NCBI RefSeq assembly: GCF_949987515.2
Contig: NC_082695.1
Coordinates: forward strand, 85,645,604-85,709,603
Reading direction: 5' to 3'
Source of the DNA: Delphinus delphis
Lineage: Eukaryota > Chordata > Mammalia > Artiodactyla > Delphinidae
Length of the DNA stretch: 64,000 bases
The translations under genes were made by a program, and so were the position numbers. The notes beneath the pieces are model-generated. The model had not been told where the DNA came from. It made no database searches and saw nothing but the letters and a program-made list of their open reading frames with translations. Below, in pieces: positions 1-12,959 of the stretch; the stretch's first letter is position 1, and each line of letters opens with the position of its first letter.

Positions 1-895
1 ATAATTAGGCTGTAGCCTGTTTCCTATTACACACAGCATTCAATCTGCATCTCTGGAGACATATCCTTATTATGCTTTCATTTTCTGATAAAATCATAAA
101 AGTGAGATTGTATGGTCAAAGGGTATGCAAACGTCATCTTTTCTCAGATGATGCCAAATCGCCCTCCACAATTTTGCATCAGTCGGTTGTTCCTGTCAGA
201 GATTGTGATTTCATCACATCCTCAATAGCAATGGGCGTGAGCGAGACATTACATCTAAAACCTGACTCGGAAGAAAGTGTACTTTTATTGTTATTGACTT
301 CCATCTTCCTTCACTCGTAGTGGCTGAGCATCTTGTCACAGGTTTATTTACCGTTTGTACTTCTTGCTGATGTATATTCTTTATTCCTTTGAGAATTGTG
401 TGTCATTTTCTTTAGGTCTGTTGGATTTATTTAAATATGGGATAGTCATAGTTCGTTCTAAATGTCTCCCCTCCCCAGTATGTCACCTGTCTTTTCATTT
501 TGTTTAGTCTGGTTTTCATTGGAAAAAAGTTTATAATATTTGTTGCCAAAGACGTCATTTCGTCCATTTTTCCATTTTGTTTACTCTCTCTATAAGATTA
601 CAAAAATATGCTCTCGTATTTTATTCCAATACTCTTTTGAATTTACCTTTTTACATTTAGGTCTTGATTTAGCAGCAATTTATTTTTGTTTGTGGTATGA
701 AGTAGGAATCTTTATTATTTTTTTTTCCAAACAAGTAGTAGATTTTTCCCTAAGCACTAAAAAAAAAAAAAAAAAAAAATCCTCTCCACACTAATTTGAA
801 ATGCCACCAGTATCATAGATTACAAATCCGTATGAACTTAAATAGGTTTCTGAGCTATAGCTTTTGGTTCCACTGGTGGATTTGTCTGGCTGTGG
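1..895 (-). mobile_element. Old L1 fragment, antisense (ORF2 3' part)
   Basis: The plus strand reads like the reverse complement of the L1 ORF2 C-terminal region and adjoining sequence. Recognisable stretches are GGTCAAAGGGTATGC near 116, GCCAAATCGCCCTCCA near 155, TTTGAAATGCCACC near 795 and a TTTTTCCATTTTGTTT-like block near 567. The copy is diverged and has no usable frame. A run of 21 A at 759-779 lies inside it and is probably an expanded A-rich site. The left edge may lie outside the window. Subfamily cannot be fixed by eye; L1M or HAL1-like is likely. Confidence 0.65.
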
Positions 896-3800
896 ACTGT
901 TAACATTTACATCATCTGGACTCTTCTATTTCCAAGTTGGGAGGCTTGTCAAACCCGAAGATTCTGGGGGACAGAAAGGATGTGTCAAACTTTTCTACTC
1001 CCCAGAAGATAGAGCAAACTGCTGGACGCAGTGCTTTTGTTAGGAGAAAATTCGAATTTTCACCCATCCTGTAGGAAATTATAATACTAATTGTCTAAAA
1101 CTCGAGGTTACGAAATCGCTTCTAATGGTGCAGAAGGGTCTCCCAGAATCTAAAGCCTCCTTAGTGCCCTCATTTGCATTCCCGTAGGAGAGCATCTTCT
1201 TAGACCAGGAAGACTCAGCCTCAGGACGGCTTGCTTTCCTGCTCTGGTTTCGGCTCCACGTAGCCTTTTCAGTTCTGTCCCAGAGCAGGGAGTGCCTGCC
1301 TCAGGAAGAAAAGCTGTCCCTGCTACATCCTCAGATCTTAAAGGGCAGGGGAAACCTTCACATTCTCCCAGCAGGAGAGTGGAGACTGGAGCGTAGGTGT
1401 AAACCTCAGGCAGCTGATTGCTGGAACCCACAAGCTCTACCTTGTAAATAATTCACTCCGGTGCAGGATATCTGCATACGAGGATGAAATGTCATTTATA
1501 ACTCATAGGATATCGGCTTGGCTGGGAACAACTTTCCAGTCTCTTCAACTCATTAAGCGCTGCTGAGGAAGAGAGAATAGAGATGATGTGGCATAAACTC
1601 CCCACAGTAAGCCTGTGACCGGTACAGACTAGTTAGCGATACTCAAACTGAAAATAAAACTCAAGGATATGCCTGTAAAACCGCTCAGCTCTCCACAGCC
1701 CCAGCTGCTTCCGGGTTGGTCGGCTGTCCCTCGTTCCCACGGCGCTCCCACGCCTGCCCTTGACTACAGTCCCCATACAGACCAGGAGAAAGGTTGGCTG
1801 ACGCGTGTTCTCGGGAAGTGGTGTGTGCTTGCTGGCTGCAAAGAGAATATATAATGTCCCAATTAAGCACTTAGCTCCTTGAGTTTCTGGAGTCTCACCT
1901 AGGTGACTTTTGGAGAAACGAGAGGGTCTTTGTGATGAGCTCCTTTCCTCTCTTTATTAAATATTGATTGAATATGGAAGAAATTCGATTTCCAATAGAG
2001 TCGAAGTCTTATACCTAGGGTTTTGGGGAGTAAGCCTTTTTATTTTTTCTTGCTTCTATGTTGATACAAAGACTCTGAACATCTCCAGAGCAGGAGAAAC
2101 AAGGAAGGGCTTTGCTCGGTGCTGGCCGCTGGTACCTGAAACGTGGCTGCCCACGTCATTGGGTGGTTTTTCAAGTGAGATGGGGTGCATCGAAAAGCAC
2201 AAAAAGCCTCTACTGGGAGGAGGGATGGAATATTTTATCTATGAAATAAAAAATAAAATTAATATGTCCCTCACCCCCAATTTGAATATAAGCCTCTGAA
2301 AACATTTCCAGCCAACTGTACACCTATCTGATACAGAGACCTTAATTAAGCAAGGCGGTAATCAGTCCAGGAATAAACTCAAAGAAGGGCTGACGTTTCT
2401 TGGCCTGCTTCCCAAGAGACTTATTTACTAAAGGACCAGGAGGGACTCATTATGAAATAGTTTACCTATTAGAAGGTCCCATGTCACTGGCTCTAAGAGG
2501 CAATTACAGTTCTACAGGCCCTCACCGATAACGTGCCCGGCCCGTCTCAAGGAGAAACCAGGTAGAAGGAGGCCACTGCAGGCTCCGTGGCCCCTCTGTC
2601 CATCTGTGTGGTCCAATGCTCCATCACAGGTGGATATTAATTTCTTCTGGCCCAATTTCCTTCTTACAAAATAACTTGATAGCGATTCAGTGTCGCTGCT
2701 CTTCTAGGTGACTGCCAATGGATGGCTTGAGGAATGTTCTAGAATTGTTTTCTGAAATTGCTAAATTATCCTTCACCCACTTTTGAAAGATGAGCAGATG
2801 CTATGTTTATCCTTTTCCTTTTCTCCATCTCCAGAGACTCCTCGTGTCCTCTTCTGATTCCTGAGCGACAACAACCATGTAGGAAAGAACCAAAATGTGA
2901 AGAAACACAAATACACTGTTCATTTCCAAAAGTAAAAAAGGAGATAATTACAGTTATTATTTATATCCGGTTTTTAAGCTTCATGGTATAAGCAAATCTG
3001 TTCAAAAATAATAAGATTATATATTTAAGGTCACAGTTAAGAAAAAAAGTAAAAACAGGATTTTTTTTTAGAGTTATAAAATTAGTTGAGGAAAAGGTAA
3101 CGCATCTAAAATAACTCTGAGATCTAACACGTAGAATTTTAAGTATCACTGTAAACGGAAGGCAGATTCACAAATTCTATGACACAGAAATCCCTATTCA
3201 TTTGAGGACACTGGATTGAATTACTTCTCAGGTTTCTCATACCACGAGAATACAAGTCAGAGGCTAAGGGAGTTATCAGAGACAACTGTGATCCGTAGTG
3301 CTCTCTGGTTCCAATGTGATTTTCGTATATAGATCACCGACCGAATTCTTCAGTTTTCAAGAATACGTTTGACAATGTGCCAAGAAAACTTTCTCAAATC
3401 ATACACCATATGTCATTGGTTTAGCAGAAGTTACAGCTCACGTCCAATAAGTCGTGTGCATTGATCTTTAAAGTCATAGCCTCCTAAGAAAGAATGTTGA
3501 ATGATAATTGGCTGAAAGATCATAAACAAAAACATTCCATCAGTGGAAATTAAGCCAGTCAGGGAGATGGCCCTTGGACTGACAGAGACCTGGAGTGGTG
3601 CTTCACTTAGGTTTCTTATTCCTTCTATGAAAGAGAAAAAGAATCAGCAAATAAGATACGTGACCCCCCAGCAATGATCCCTAACAATTCTCTGGTTAAA
3701 GAATTTGTAGATACATTGTCAAGAAGTGGAAAAAATGAAAGAAAAAAATTTTCTTAAAAGGGACTGATGAATGAGAAACGTGGTTAACTTGGGGTTTTAT

Positions 3801-5450
3801 TCTTCCTGTGGCTGATGGCTCTGCCTGGTAGCAAATTATAGGAGGAGGGAGGGACATTCCTTTCACGTCATTAAGGGCACGGAGTTACGGAATAGAGAAC
3901 TCCGTATCATCTGCTATTAACTAGACCAAGCTACTGCGTCCACTGTTTTGGAGTCTTTTTTCCCTCCTGGTATCCATCTACATGGTATAATAGGTCTAGA
4001 CGCCCCTGAATAATTTGCAGTGGGACTTCTCATGAGCAGAAAGCGATCATTCTTAGACCTTGGCCATTCCAGACCCGGACTGATTGTGGGAGAAACTGGA
4101 CCAGCCTCGTCGCTGGAGTACTTAGTGGAGGATGCAGCCATCCTTCTCTTTCCAAGGTAGAGCTACTTGGGTTGACTCCCATTTGCATTTTAATAGACTA
4201 CCTGCTAATAGGCCTCCAGCCTTGAGACAGGCAAGTATGAGGCAAAAGGAGAAAGATGGGTTTCTTAATGCTGCTAACATCTTTATTCTTGTTATAAAAA
4301 GGTGGAATTGGTGGATTTAACTGTTGTTGAAATACATGTCATTGCATCTTAACTATGAAATCGGTAGTCTCTCTCTTTTTTTTTTAAATTCCAAATGGTC
4401 TTCATCATACAACTTTGGTAATTAGAGAGCTACTCTATGTATCATTCACAGATGAGTAAGAATATTTAAATAACTAGATCACAATAAAATATGTTTTATT
4501 TATATTTTACTTCTATCTGTGCTGTTGGCTGAAATCATGTCTTAATGCTACGAAAGGTCCATCCGGAAGCATTTGCAGGACTTGAGAATTTTAAAAAGAA
4601 AAGACTGTGTTCTTACTAATTGGGCTCAATAAGTTTTGCTGTGACATCAGATCAGTTATAAAAATTAAAACGCTCTATTTTTTCTTTTAAATTCTCCCCC
4701 AAAGTATAACAGCTCCACCCCACCCACAGGACTTCTCAGAGCCTTTATTGTATATCGGTACGCTTTGTGAATATCCAAGGTTGCCATGGTTTCCAAATGC
4801 AACTGTCCACTGGACCTCTTTAATCTCAGAGACTTTGGTGAGAATCTCTGGTGGCATTAATGTTCTAGAGAAAGCAGTTAGATAAATGCTGCTCTTTCTT
4901 GACCTCAAGAGTAAAGAAAGGCTTTACTGATGTATATGGAATGAGAGAAAATGTTGGAAATAGAGTTGAAGATAAACATGGCTTCAATCAGGATAAAAAC
5001 AGTGAAAGAGCCCTGAAAATGAGGGCAGCCCGTCAGGAGCTGGCTCTGAGTGAGGGTCGTGCTGGGCACGTCCCCAAACCACGTCCCCTGATCTTCTGGA
5101 TGATTCTATGAGGACAGCGTGATGTCTACCATAACATTTGAGCAAAGAGGTTTGGGGAAGGCACTTTGCTGAAGGCCTAACAGCAAGAAGGTGACCGACG
5201 GGGATCTGGCCCCGACAAGGTCTGAATGCTCCCAGAAAAAGTTGGGAGAACAGCACTGCCTCAAGCCCATTTCAGGAGAAAACAGTGAATTGATAACAAG
5301 CTGGGTTCAACTGTGTTCTCAAAGACGACTTTTGAGTGGCTTAAGTACTTCCACCTTGAGAAGTGAAATTAACCTGTAATCTGTAAAGTTCAAGGGTTCA
5401 AGAGAGATAAAAGTCCAAATTCTTTTCACTAAATGGCCTTAATCAGTGAA
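896..5450. other. Unrecognised non-coding sequence
   Basis: About 4.5 kb with no repeat family, RNA gene or exon that I recognise. Open frames here are short (up to 111 codons at 1964-2299), have no domain-like composition and overlap on both strands. GC is moderate between 1150 and 1850 and low from 2900 to 3600 and 4300 to 4700. Confidence 0.5.
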
Positions 5451-5463
5451 GAAACCTTCATTT

Positions 5464-5615
5464 CTAAAAAATAAAATGTTTTATTTTATTTATTTATTTG
5501 GCTGTGCCGGGTCTTAGGTGCAACCCGTGGGATCTAGTTCCCTGACCAGGGATCGAACCCCGGCCCCTGCGTTGGGAGTGTGGAGTCTTAACTACTGGAC
5601 CACCAGGGAAGTCCC
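5464..5615 (-). mobile_element. CHR-type SINE (short form), antisense
   Basis: Read on the minus strand, the element begins GGGACTTCCCTGGTGGTCCA, matches the 5' part of tRNA-Glu, carries the B box GGTTCGATCCCTGGTC and ends in a (TAAA)n-type tail (TTTATTTATTT on the plus strand at about 5480-5500). It is flanked by a perfect 13-base target duplication, GAAACCTTCATTT, at 5451-5463 and 5616-5628. The duplication and the tRNA likeness are seen directly; the CHR name comes from knowledge of the family. Confidence 0.9.
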
Positions 5616-5628
5616 GAAACCTTCATTT

Positions 5629-8097
5629 TAAGGGTGGGCTTTTGGCATGGACTAACTTGTTAATTGCTGTCTAGAACTATTTTCATTTTTTAGTGTTTAT
5701 ATCTATTATTCAGATGGAGGCTGTTCTACGCAACACGTTACTCCAAGAGAAAGACCCGTCTATCTGTGCTTCCTTCAACAGCGCAGAGTGAAGTTTACTG
5801 GAATGTGCCATCCTTGTTGCTGGAACCCACTGCCGGCTTCTTTGGATTCCCTCCCCTGATGCATAAGAGGTGTCCTTCTGGACACCACTTTTATCCACAA
5901 AGTCCACGTGGAGATGTCTGACCTCCTCGCACACCCAGTTACTCTCTGCAAACGTGAGACACTAAACTTTCAATAAATGAAACCTTGCAGAAGCATCATA
6001 CCTAACTAGAAGTTAAACTGAAGATCTGATCAGGAACATGATCCTTGAACCAATGAACATTAGTCAAAGGAAAAAAAAAGTCTATTCTACTGCCTGGGCT
6101 GTGATGGGAAAGAATTCCTTCTAGTTTCTTACCTGGGACTGACTGAATAGGCACGTAAACAATGGAGTCTCTGTTGTACGACCCATGAGGTAATGGGAAT
6201 TATCCTTACCCCCAGAGCATCTTCCTACCGGCTACTGAACTCTACCGTCGTATGATTCGTTATTAAGTGTTGTTTTCCCTGCCAACATTTTGTGTTTTCA
6301 CAGCCCACCCGAGGATGAATTACTTATCAACTGAATTTCTTATTGAAAAGATAGATGAGGCTGCATGAGAATGCTTAGCACGTGGGTAAGAAGCGTTTGA
6401 AACTTTGCCCAGACCTGATCCTTCACCGAATTCAGTAGTTTCCCAAGCTGCCAATGGGAGAAAATCTCTTCATCAGCAAGTTAGCCTCAAACGTGACAAA
6501 AAGACAGAAGCAATAGAGTAGGAGAAAAGGAGGAACGCGTGGAAGGTCAGGTCTGTGTATCTGCGAGTTCCCCGAGGTGAGGGATGCTGCCTCGTCCATC
6601 TTCGTGTTCCTCCTGCAGGACCTGGCATAGACCAGGTGTGCGGAGATGCGAGAGGAGCATCCCCTCTGCCTCTGCCAATTTCCCACTAAGCACTTCCTGA
6701 GTCAGGGGTCCCATCCCCACCTTCGTGCAAGGCCTGGAGACTAAACCAGGTGAACACTGGTCGAGGGTTAACTCCTGAACCATCACAATCCACCTGAGCT
6801 TCGACTCAGTGTGGATGATGCAATGTGTAAAGCGTTACGAGGACTTCAAATCCACTTACAGCTATCGCCTATGAAGTGCGTAAAACCAGCTTTTTAAACC
6901 TTCTATGAGGACATTTTGTTTGGGGTCAGAGCACTTTAAGGCCCTTTCCTTTACGATGTTGAAAAGAAAAACAGTGGAGAACAAGAGAGGAAGAGGGTGA
7001 TGGCCTCTTCACCAGGACAGGATGGTTCCTGTCCTTTGCATCGTCAGAAACACTGGGCGTGAAGCCCGGGTAGTAGAGGAGGGCTGCGGAGAACCTGCTT
7101 ACTTTGCAGGTAATGGGATAGAGGAGGACTTTCCAGAAATTTTGTCCCAGGACCTCAAACTTATTGATGCATGACTGGTCATAAGCTTCCCTTCCAGAAG
7201 CTATTGCTCACCCTCACTGCCTCTGCAGATGGAATGTCTGTAACCAGCACATAGGCTGGCATATTAGCACATGCAGATACATGAGTGTAGAAATGTATAC
7301 CTATAAAATATTTGTTATTAAACTGTGAACATATGTATTAAATAAAATTGATAGCTCCATAGCTCAGGGTTGTCGCTCCACAGCACAGGAGCGAGCGGCA
7401 TGGTCTTGCCCTCAGCGAGATCCCCTGTCGACTTGGGAGATAGGACTCTTCCCCAGAGAGAAGAGGAACCTGGGACAGGCAGTGGGTGGAGTCCTGAGCT
7501 GCGTGAGGGCCAGGGAGGGGCCGGCAGGTCCTAGAGTGGTCGCTCAAAGAAGCACACGGGTGCAGGAGGACACCCCGAGTCCTCGGCGTCTCTGGCCAGA
7601 GGTGGTGACTTAAAGAACATGATAAAACCAACTGAAAATTAGCCCTTAATTTCCCATAGGCCTCAGACTCCCAGCTGCTAAGTGGTGGCCGTGGCAGAGG
7701 CGGGAGGGGATAGACCAGCTCCGGGGAGGGAGGTGGCCCTCCCTGTGACAACCGAGGCCAGTGCTAAGAAGGGACGAGGGGCCCCTCTGCCAAGTAGGCT
7801 CAGAGGCAGAAAACTTACATAAAATCTTACGTTTTCACGAAGATCATGTGCAAACCGGGTCACTAAGATATGAAAACACGGTCACTCCTTTTTGGTGGAT
7901 AAAATGAGAGCAACATAAAAGTCACAACCAAGGGCCGAAAAAAAAATATTAAAAAAGTGTAATTTTCTAGTTTTCCAAAGAGCTTGGAGCTTACACCAAG
8001 TCCCATCTGAGCTGTGGGCCATACTAGGGCTTTTCCACCTCTTTCTCTACTTCCGCCATCTTGGGACAGAACGTTCGATGATCCAGGGGCAGAGTGC
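5629..8097. other. Unrecognised non-coding sequence
   Basis: No repeat or exon recognised. The longest frame (7338-7751, minus, 137 codons) is low-complexity and Pro/Ser/Leu-rich, as expected of chance frames in GC-rich DNA. GC rises at 7340-7800. Confidence 0.45.
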
Positions 8098-8250
8098 AAG
8101 TGTCAGCCTGGCTCCAGCACACGGCCTTGGGCAGTTCATCCAACTGAGGGCTCTATGCCTCAGTCTTCTTTCCTACCAAATGGGCAGGATTCCGCAGAGG
8201 CCAGAGTGAGGGGACAAGATGTGAACTTGAATTTAAGATAATTACCGCTA
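8098..8250 (+). mobile_element. MIR fragment, sense
   Basis: The order of short blocks follows MIR: CTGGCTCCAGCACACGG, CCTTGGGCAGTTCAT, TGCCTCAGTCTTCTTTCCTA, then AAATGGGCAGGATT. This corresponds to the MIR core and the part just 3' of it. The copy is diverged and both ends are approximate. Confidence 0.55.
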
Positions 8251-8635
8251 TTGGCCTGGAAAAGATTAGTGTTTCTGGAAGAACCACTTAGAGGTTCTCT
8301 AAGCATGGTTCTGTCTGGAAAACCACGGAAGGTGGGTTTTAATTCCAAACAGCTTTATGAATCAAGACCAAAAATAAAACTCAATACCAAAGTAAAGGTA
8401 ATCTAGACAGTTCCGTAGACTTTTAGATATTTCATTTCAGACAGTTAGGAATTGTCCTGAAGTATCTGCCTGGCCATATTTAACTCATCTGCTGAGAATT
8501 CTCTTCGAGAACTTAAACCATGCAGTTAGGCCAGGCTTGTCTTCCAGCCAGAAGGAGTGCCAACACAACACTGGCCGAGGCAAGAAGCAGCCGCAGATGA
8601 GAGAAAGCAAAACGGACTTGGAGACAGGCTGGCGC

Positions 8636-8705
8636 CTGTCTCCCGCCTTTCTGAGCATCTCCCTCCCCCCTTCCCCTCCATCTCCCCTCCCTCCACCTTC
8701 CCTCC
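8636..8705 (+). repeat. Pyrimidine-rich tract
   Basis: Nearly pure C/T for about 70 bases. It includes C6, C4, C4 and C3 runs separated by short loops at about 8664-8690, so the minus strand carries a G-quadruplex-type motif. The two overlapping long frames here (minus 104 codons, plus 105 codons) are consequences of this composition. Confidence 0.7.
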
Positions 8706-9186
8706 AGGTTTGGATGTCTGGATCCCTGAAATGCTCATGTGCCCGGGTTCCTCACGGAAGCATTTGTGAGCAGGCAGGACGTGGACACGTTGTGAGAAAC
8801 CTCGTCCCTCATGCAGGGGAGCACACGTTAGCAAGGTCACTCCTCCAGCCCTAGCTGTGCTTAGGACAGCACCCCAACCATCTGTAGGTGTTTAAAAATG
8901 TCATTTGGTGATTTTTATTATGTCTCACTGCAATCTTCTTATGTCCGTGGGCTCCTCCCACACCTATTACATGGCACGAAAATGAAAGAGTCCACAATTT
9001 ATGGGCCGAGTCACAGGGGATGATTAATTATCATTGGCCTTTCATTAGACTCTTCATTAAATGAACCCCTGTTTTCTCCATGGGTCTCCTCCACTGAGAG
9101 AATCAGTTCTTTCAAAGAAAGTCCAGGTTTTTCTGTGAACCAGCTTGACTGGAGAAGATTGTTGGCATATTTAAGGATGAGTGATG
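8706..9186. other. Unrecognised non-coding sequence
   Basis: No repeat family recognised. A short A/T-rich stretch with two imperfect TCATTA-containing repeats lies at 9020-9062. Confidence 0.4.
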
Positions 9187-9398
9187 CCTTTTTTTTGAAG
9201 TATAGTTGATTTACAATGCTGTGTTCGTTTCTGCTGTACAGCAAAGTGACTCGGTTACACACGTATACACATTCTTTTTTATATTCTTTTCCATTCTGGT
9301 TTATCCCAGGAGATTAAATATAGTTCCCTGTGCTCTACAGTAGGACCTTGTTGTTTGTGTATTCTATATGTAAGCGTTTGCCTCTACTAACCAACTTA
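9187..9398 (-). mobile_element. Cetartiodactyl L1 3' end, antisense
   Basis: A T-run at about 9190 is followed by GAAGTATAGTTGATTTACAA, then CTGCTGTACAGCAAAGTGAC, then TAGTTCCCTGTGCTCTACAG. This block order is the reverse complement of the 3' UTR of L1 elements common in cetartiodactyls. It is a typical 5'-truncated insertion containing only the last ~210 bases. Confidence 0.8.
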
Positions 9399-9599
9399 TT
9401 CTTCTCAGTTTTCATCCCTGAAAAAGAAAGAGTAGATGCTATTTACTCTCTTTATGAGTGAAGAGCTTTTCTCTAATCTGTCACAGAAAAGGGGATTTTC
9501 ATGCACAGTGGAGTTATGCCAGTCTCTCACTTATGCTTCTCAGTCCTCCTGTCCTGGCCTAATTGAGACTCTCACTCTAGCCTGATGGACACACGAGTA

Positions 9600-10190
9600 C
9601 AATGGCTCCTTCACAGTCACCCTGCCAAGCCATCGACTTCTCCAGCATTACCTGATGCCTGTTCCTAAATCATGTCACGATTATGCTCAGGCAGCCCTTG
9701 GACTTTCACTGGTTACAAAAGTAAGCCTAAATATCTTACATTAAAGATATTACATATCATGCCCTAGATATCTGGTCCAAATCTGCTTTGTGGCCTGTGA
9801 GTCATCACTCCCCTTCACATAACCTCCCTCTGCCCCCCTGGGGCTGTCCTTTCAATGTTTCCGTGTTGTGTTCTTTGATTACATGAGTCTTCTGCCTCAA
9901 ACACCCAGCACTCCTCCCTGAATCCGGCGCAAACACACCTCCTCCGAGAAGCCTTCCTTGGTCTCCAAAGAGACCCTTCCTCTGCGCTTCCATCCATCGC
10001 CGAGTTGGCCACCCTGGAGGCACGTGTTGCGGCCGCGTCCACCTGCCTTGCAGCTATTTGTGCTCCTAGACGCCTCATCTTCTTTTCAACTCAAAGGCCA
10101 TTGCATCAGGGACCCTTTCTTCTTACTATATGTATCTGTCACTGTGTGAACTTCCATCATTATGGTGCACCCTGAGAAATGATTTATTTC
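9600..10190 (+). mobile_element. L2 LINE fragment, sense
   Basis: The clearest matches to L2 are AAATCATGTCACGATTATGCTC near 9666 (the ORF2 C-terminal region) and CACACCTCCTCCGAGAAGCCTTCC near 9933 (a hallmark of the L2 3' region), in the right order and orientation. The intervening sequence is diverged. No frame is preserved. Confidence 0.6.
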
Positions 10191-11790
10191 ATCCTGTTGG
10201 AAGAAAGAGCAGAAGCCTTTCTAGAGACTGCCAGGCTCCCATGAGGGGTGTTTTATGCACCCATTACTCTGCAAAAATCCACCTCATTTAGGTGAGGCTC
10301 TGGTCTGTGGATGAGAGCAAGGCGGGTCACGTGAGAGATTTGGCAAACATGATTCTTCTTTGGGTATAATTTTTTGAGTGATTGAAAAATGTTTCCCTAT
10401 ACATTTCTTTGGGTGTTTTCAAATTTTGAGCTGCAGCAAACCTTTGACAGCTTTTTTAAGGAGGAAAGAGAAACACATAAACTTGAGAATTTCTGGTGGC
10501 TAAAATGCCTCTAAAATGTAACATAATAGAAGTAGCTCAAGAGCAATTATAAAAACCTTAAGTATTTGGCAGTTAAGTATAATTTGCATAATCCTGGAAT
10601 AGAATATCTTTGTGATTTCAGGAAAAGAAACTAAGATCAGCATTTATTGTTTTACTTTTTGATTGCTTCTGAAAAACTGTATTGGTATTGCTTTGTATGA
10701 ACAGGTCTCCGTGAGTAAATTATGATCAAAATTCAAAGCCATCATAAATTAAATGTGTTTTCTCCTGCTTTGGTATATAAGACTTTCCATTAAGCTAGCC
10801 CCATATAATATACCTCGGATGTGTTCAAGAAAGCCCTGTAAATTATAGTAAGTATTTAAAATGGTAAGTAGACATTGGAAAAGGCCGCATTAGAATTAAT
10901 GAATGAAGGGGTTGATACTGAAAATGCACTTGTAAATAAATAACATGAAAAGTAAAGATGACACATTGTTAGGTTAGACTTACAAGTAGGGGGTGACAAT
11001 AAATTGCAGGGTGGCAACAGAGGGTTCCTGGAACTTTAGTTTCTTTGTAGAAGCGTTTCTAATTTCCTTCTAGCAAAAACTTCCCAGTTTCATCCAGTCA
11101 GTGTTCAACCCTGAGGCCTTACCCGTCCCTTCTTTGCAGACTTGGGAAGTACCTGTGTTTTCTCTGCTCATCAGTTTACTCCCTCCCAGCGAACGTTGGC
11201 TGAATTATTCCTACCATAGCTGAGGACACCTAGGAGTAGGGCTGGCTCTGGGGTAGGAGACAGCATTTTCCCTCAGCAGTCCAAGACTCAGTGCGATGGG
11301 GAAGGAAGTGGACCCAGGATGCGTGTTACTCGTGACAAAAGTGAGAATGCAGCAAAAATGCATACACGTGTAGAGAGAGATATGATTTAAATACATGTGC
11401 CTATTTATCAAAAACAAAAAAAATAGGTTTGGGGCAGTGAACAGCACTTTTAGGAGAGAACGAACAGAGGAAAATGTGTATTTGGAGTGTTACTTTAAAA
11501 TTTGTGTGGCTTTGACAGGACCGAATGGAGACACTTAGAAAAGTATCTTGGGTATATTTTAGAGTTAGGGCACCAACTTTAATGTTCTCTTTAGGCGTAT
11601 AACCTTGCAGCTCTCTAAACGCTGGTTTCCTAAATTATCCACACACGTACATGAATATGCATATATGATACGGTGAAAGGAGAGAGAGGTTTCCTTTGGA
11701 GATGTTCATTTTCTCTAGTACCCAAGTCTGCATAGCTCCAGTTATGTGATTTGCATACCTGTTCGATTTCTCATTTACCAAAGTAGATAA
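10191..11790. other. Unrecognised, AT-rich non-coding sequence
   Basis: No repeat recognised. The 10380-10960 part is AT-rich, lacks simple repeats, and has many TAATTA-, ATAAATTAAAT- and TTTGCAT-like words. That is compatible with either plain old sequence or a conserved non-coding element. Conservation cannot be judged from one sequence. Confidence 0.4.
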
Positions 11791-11799
11791 AAGAGAAGG

Positions 11800-12055
11800 A
11801 AAGAAATGAACACTGATCAGATCTAGGTTTAGCCCTTCAGGACTTTAAAACAACATTTATAAATATGTTAAAGAAAAATGTGATTATAATAAGTGAACAG
11901 ATCAGGAATCTCAGCAGAGAAATAAAAGCTATAAAAATAAATGGAAATTTCAGAGTGGAAAAGTGCAAGGCCTGAAATTAAAAGAAAAAAAAATTCTGAT
12001 GCAGAAAAGCAGTGATGGAACTAGAAAATCAGCGATAGATGCTACAAATAGTGGG
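11800..12055 (+). mobile_element. L1-like ORF1-region fragment, sense
   Basis: A-rich sense-strand text such as GGAATCTCAGCAGAGAAATA, AAATGGAAATTTCAGAGTGG and GATGGAACTAGAAAATCAGC resembles the coiled-coil part of L1 ORF1. It abuts an L1 3' UTR in the same orientation with no ORF2 between. This is either a HAL1-type element, an internal deletion or two neighbouring insertions. No open frame remains. Confidence 0.4.
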
Positions 12056-12059
12056 TGAA

Positions 12060-12868
12060 AGTAAGATGAGAAATGGGTGTTTATATCTCCCAGAAATTAT
12101 GTCCCACAAATTACTTATTAATTACAAATGGAACAGTTCAAAAATCTGGTGAATTCCATTTTGTACAAGTGATCAAATGCAACATCACTAATATTGGGAC
12201 AGAATGATACCATGTCACTCCTCATATAATGCAATGAGAAGGACATGACCTTTCTCTGGAATTCTTGCCAAAAAGACATAACCTGAATCCAAGTACAAGG
12301 AAACATCAACAAACTCAAATTCAATGACCTCTGTGGGGTAAGTGATCTGTATTTTTCAGAATATTAAGATAAAGAAAGATAAAGGCTTAGCAACGGTTCC
12401 CAATGAAAGGAGCTTACAACCAAATGCATCATGAGACGCCGGACTGGTTCCTGGCCTGGGGGTGGGGCGTTTAAAGGACACCATTGGGACAATTTACACA
12501 GTTTGAATATAGGCTATGGATTAGATAATAGTATTGTTTCAATTTTCTGGTTTTGATAATTGTTCTATATTCACGTAAGAGAAAGTCCTTGCTCAGAAGA
12601 CACATTCAAGTATTTAGGGGTAAAGGGACCCAGCGTTGACAAATTACTCTCAGGTGGTTCAGAAAAAGTATTCATCTCTTTCCCTTTCTGTCTCGTTCTG
12701 TTTCTCTTTCTGTCATTCTCTCTCCTTCTCTCTTTCTTTCTCCTGAGTGGTAAAGCAAATTGTAGCAAAATTTAAGGTGGCAAATCTGGGTAAATAATAC
12801 ATGAATTTTCCTTGTATTATTTTTGCAAATTCTCTATAAGTTAACTTCACACATATCAAAATAAAACA
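12060..12868 (+). mobile_element. L1M-type 3' UTR, sense
   Basis: Blocks in L1M 3' UTR order are CCATTGGGACAATTTACACA near 12482, GATTAGATAATAGTATTGTTTC near 12520, TTTTGATAATTGTTCTATATTC near 12551, AAGTATTTAGGGGTAAAGGG near 12608, ATTACTCTCAGGTGGTTCAG near 12643, and an AAAATAAAACATT end near 12858. The internal simple-repeat site normally found here is occupied by a CT-rich tract at about 12678-12745. Confidence 0.75.
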
Positions 12869-12959
12869 TTACAAATAGTCATATATACATTTGTAATGAT
12901 TTCATTTGAACGGCTCTGTTGCCAAAGCCAATGACTTCTAAATTTTTACTGTTTTAAAC

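Noticed and set aside
5464..5615. tRNA-Glu gene
   Set aside because: The tRNA-like head is joined to a SINE body and tail and is flanked by a target duplication; a retroposon, not a tRNA gene.
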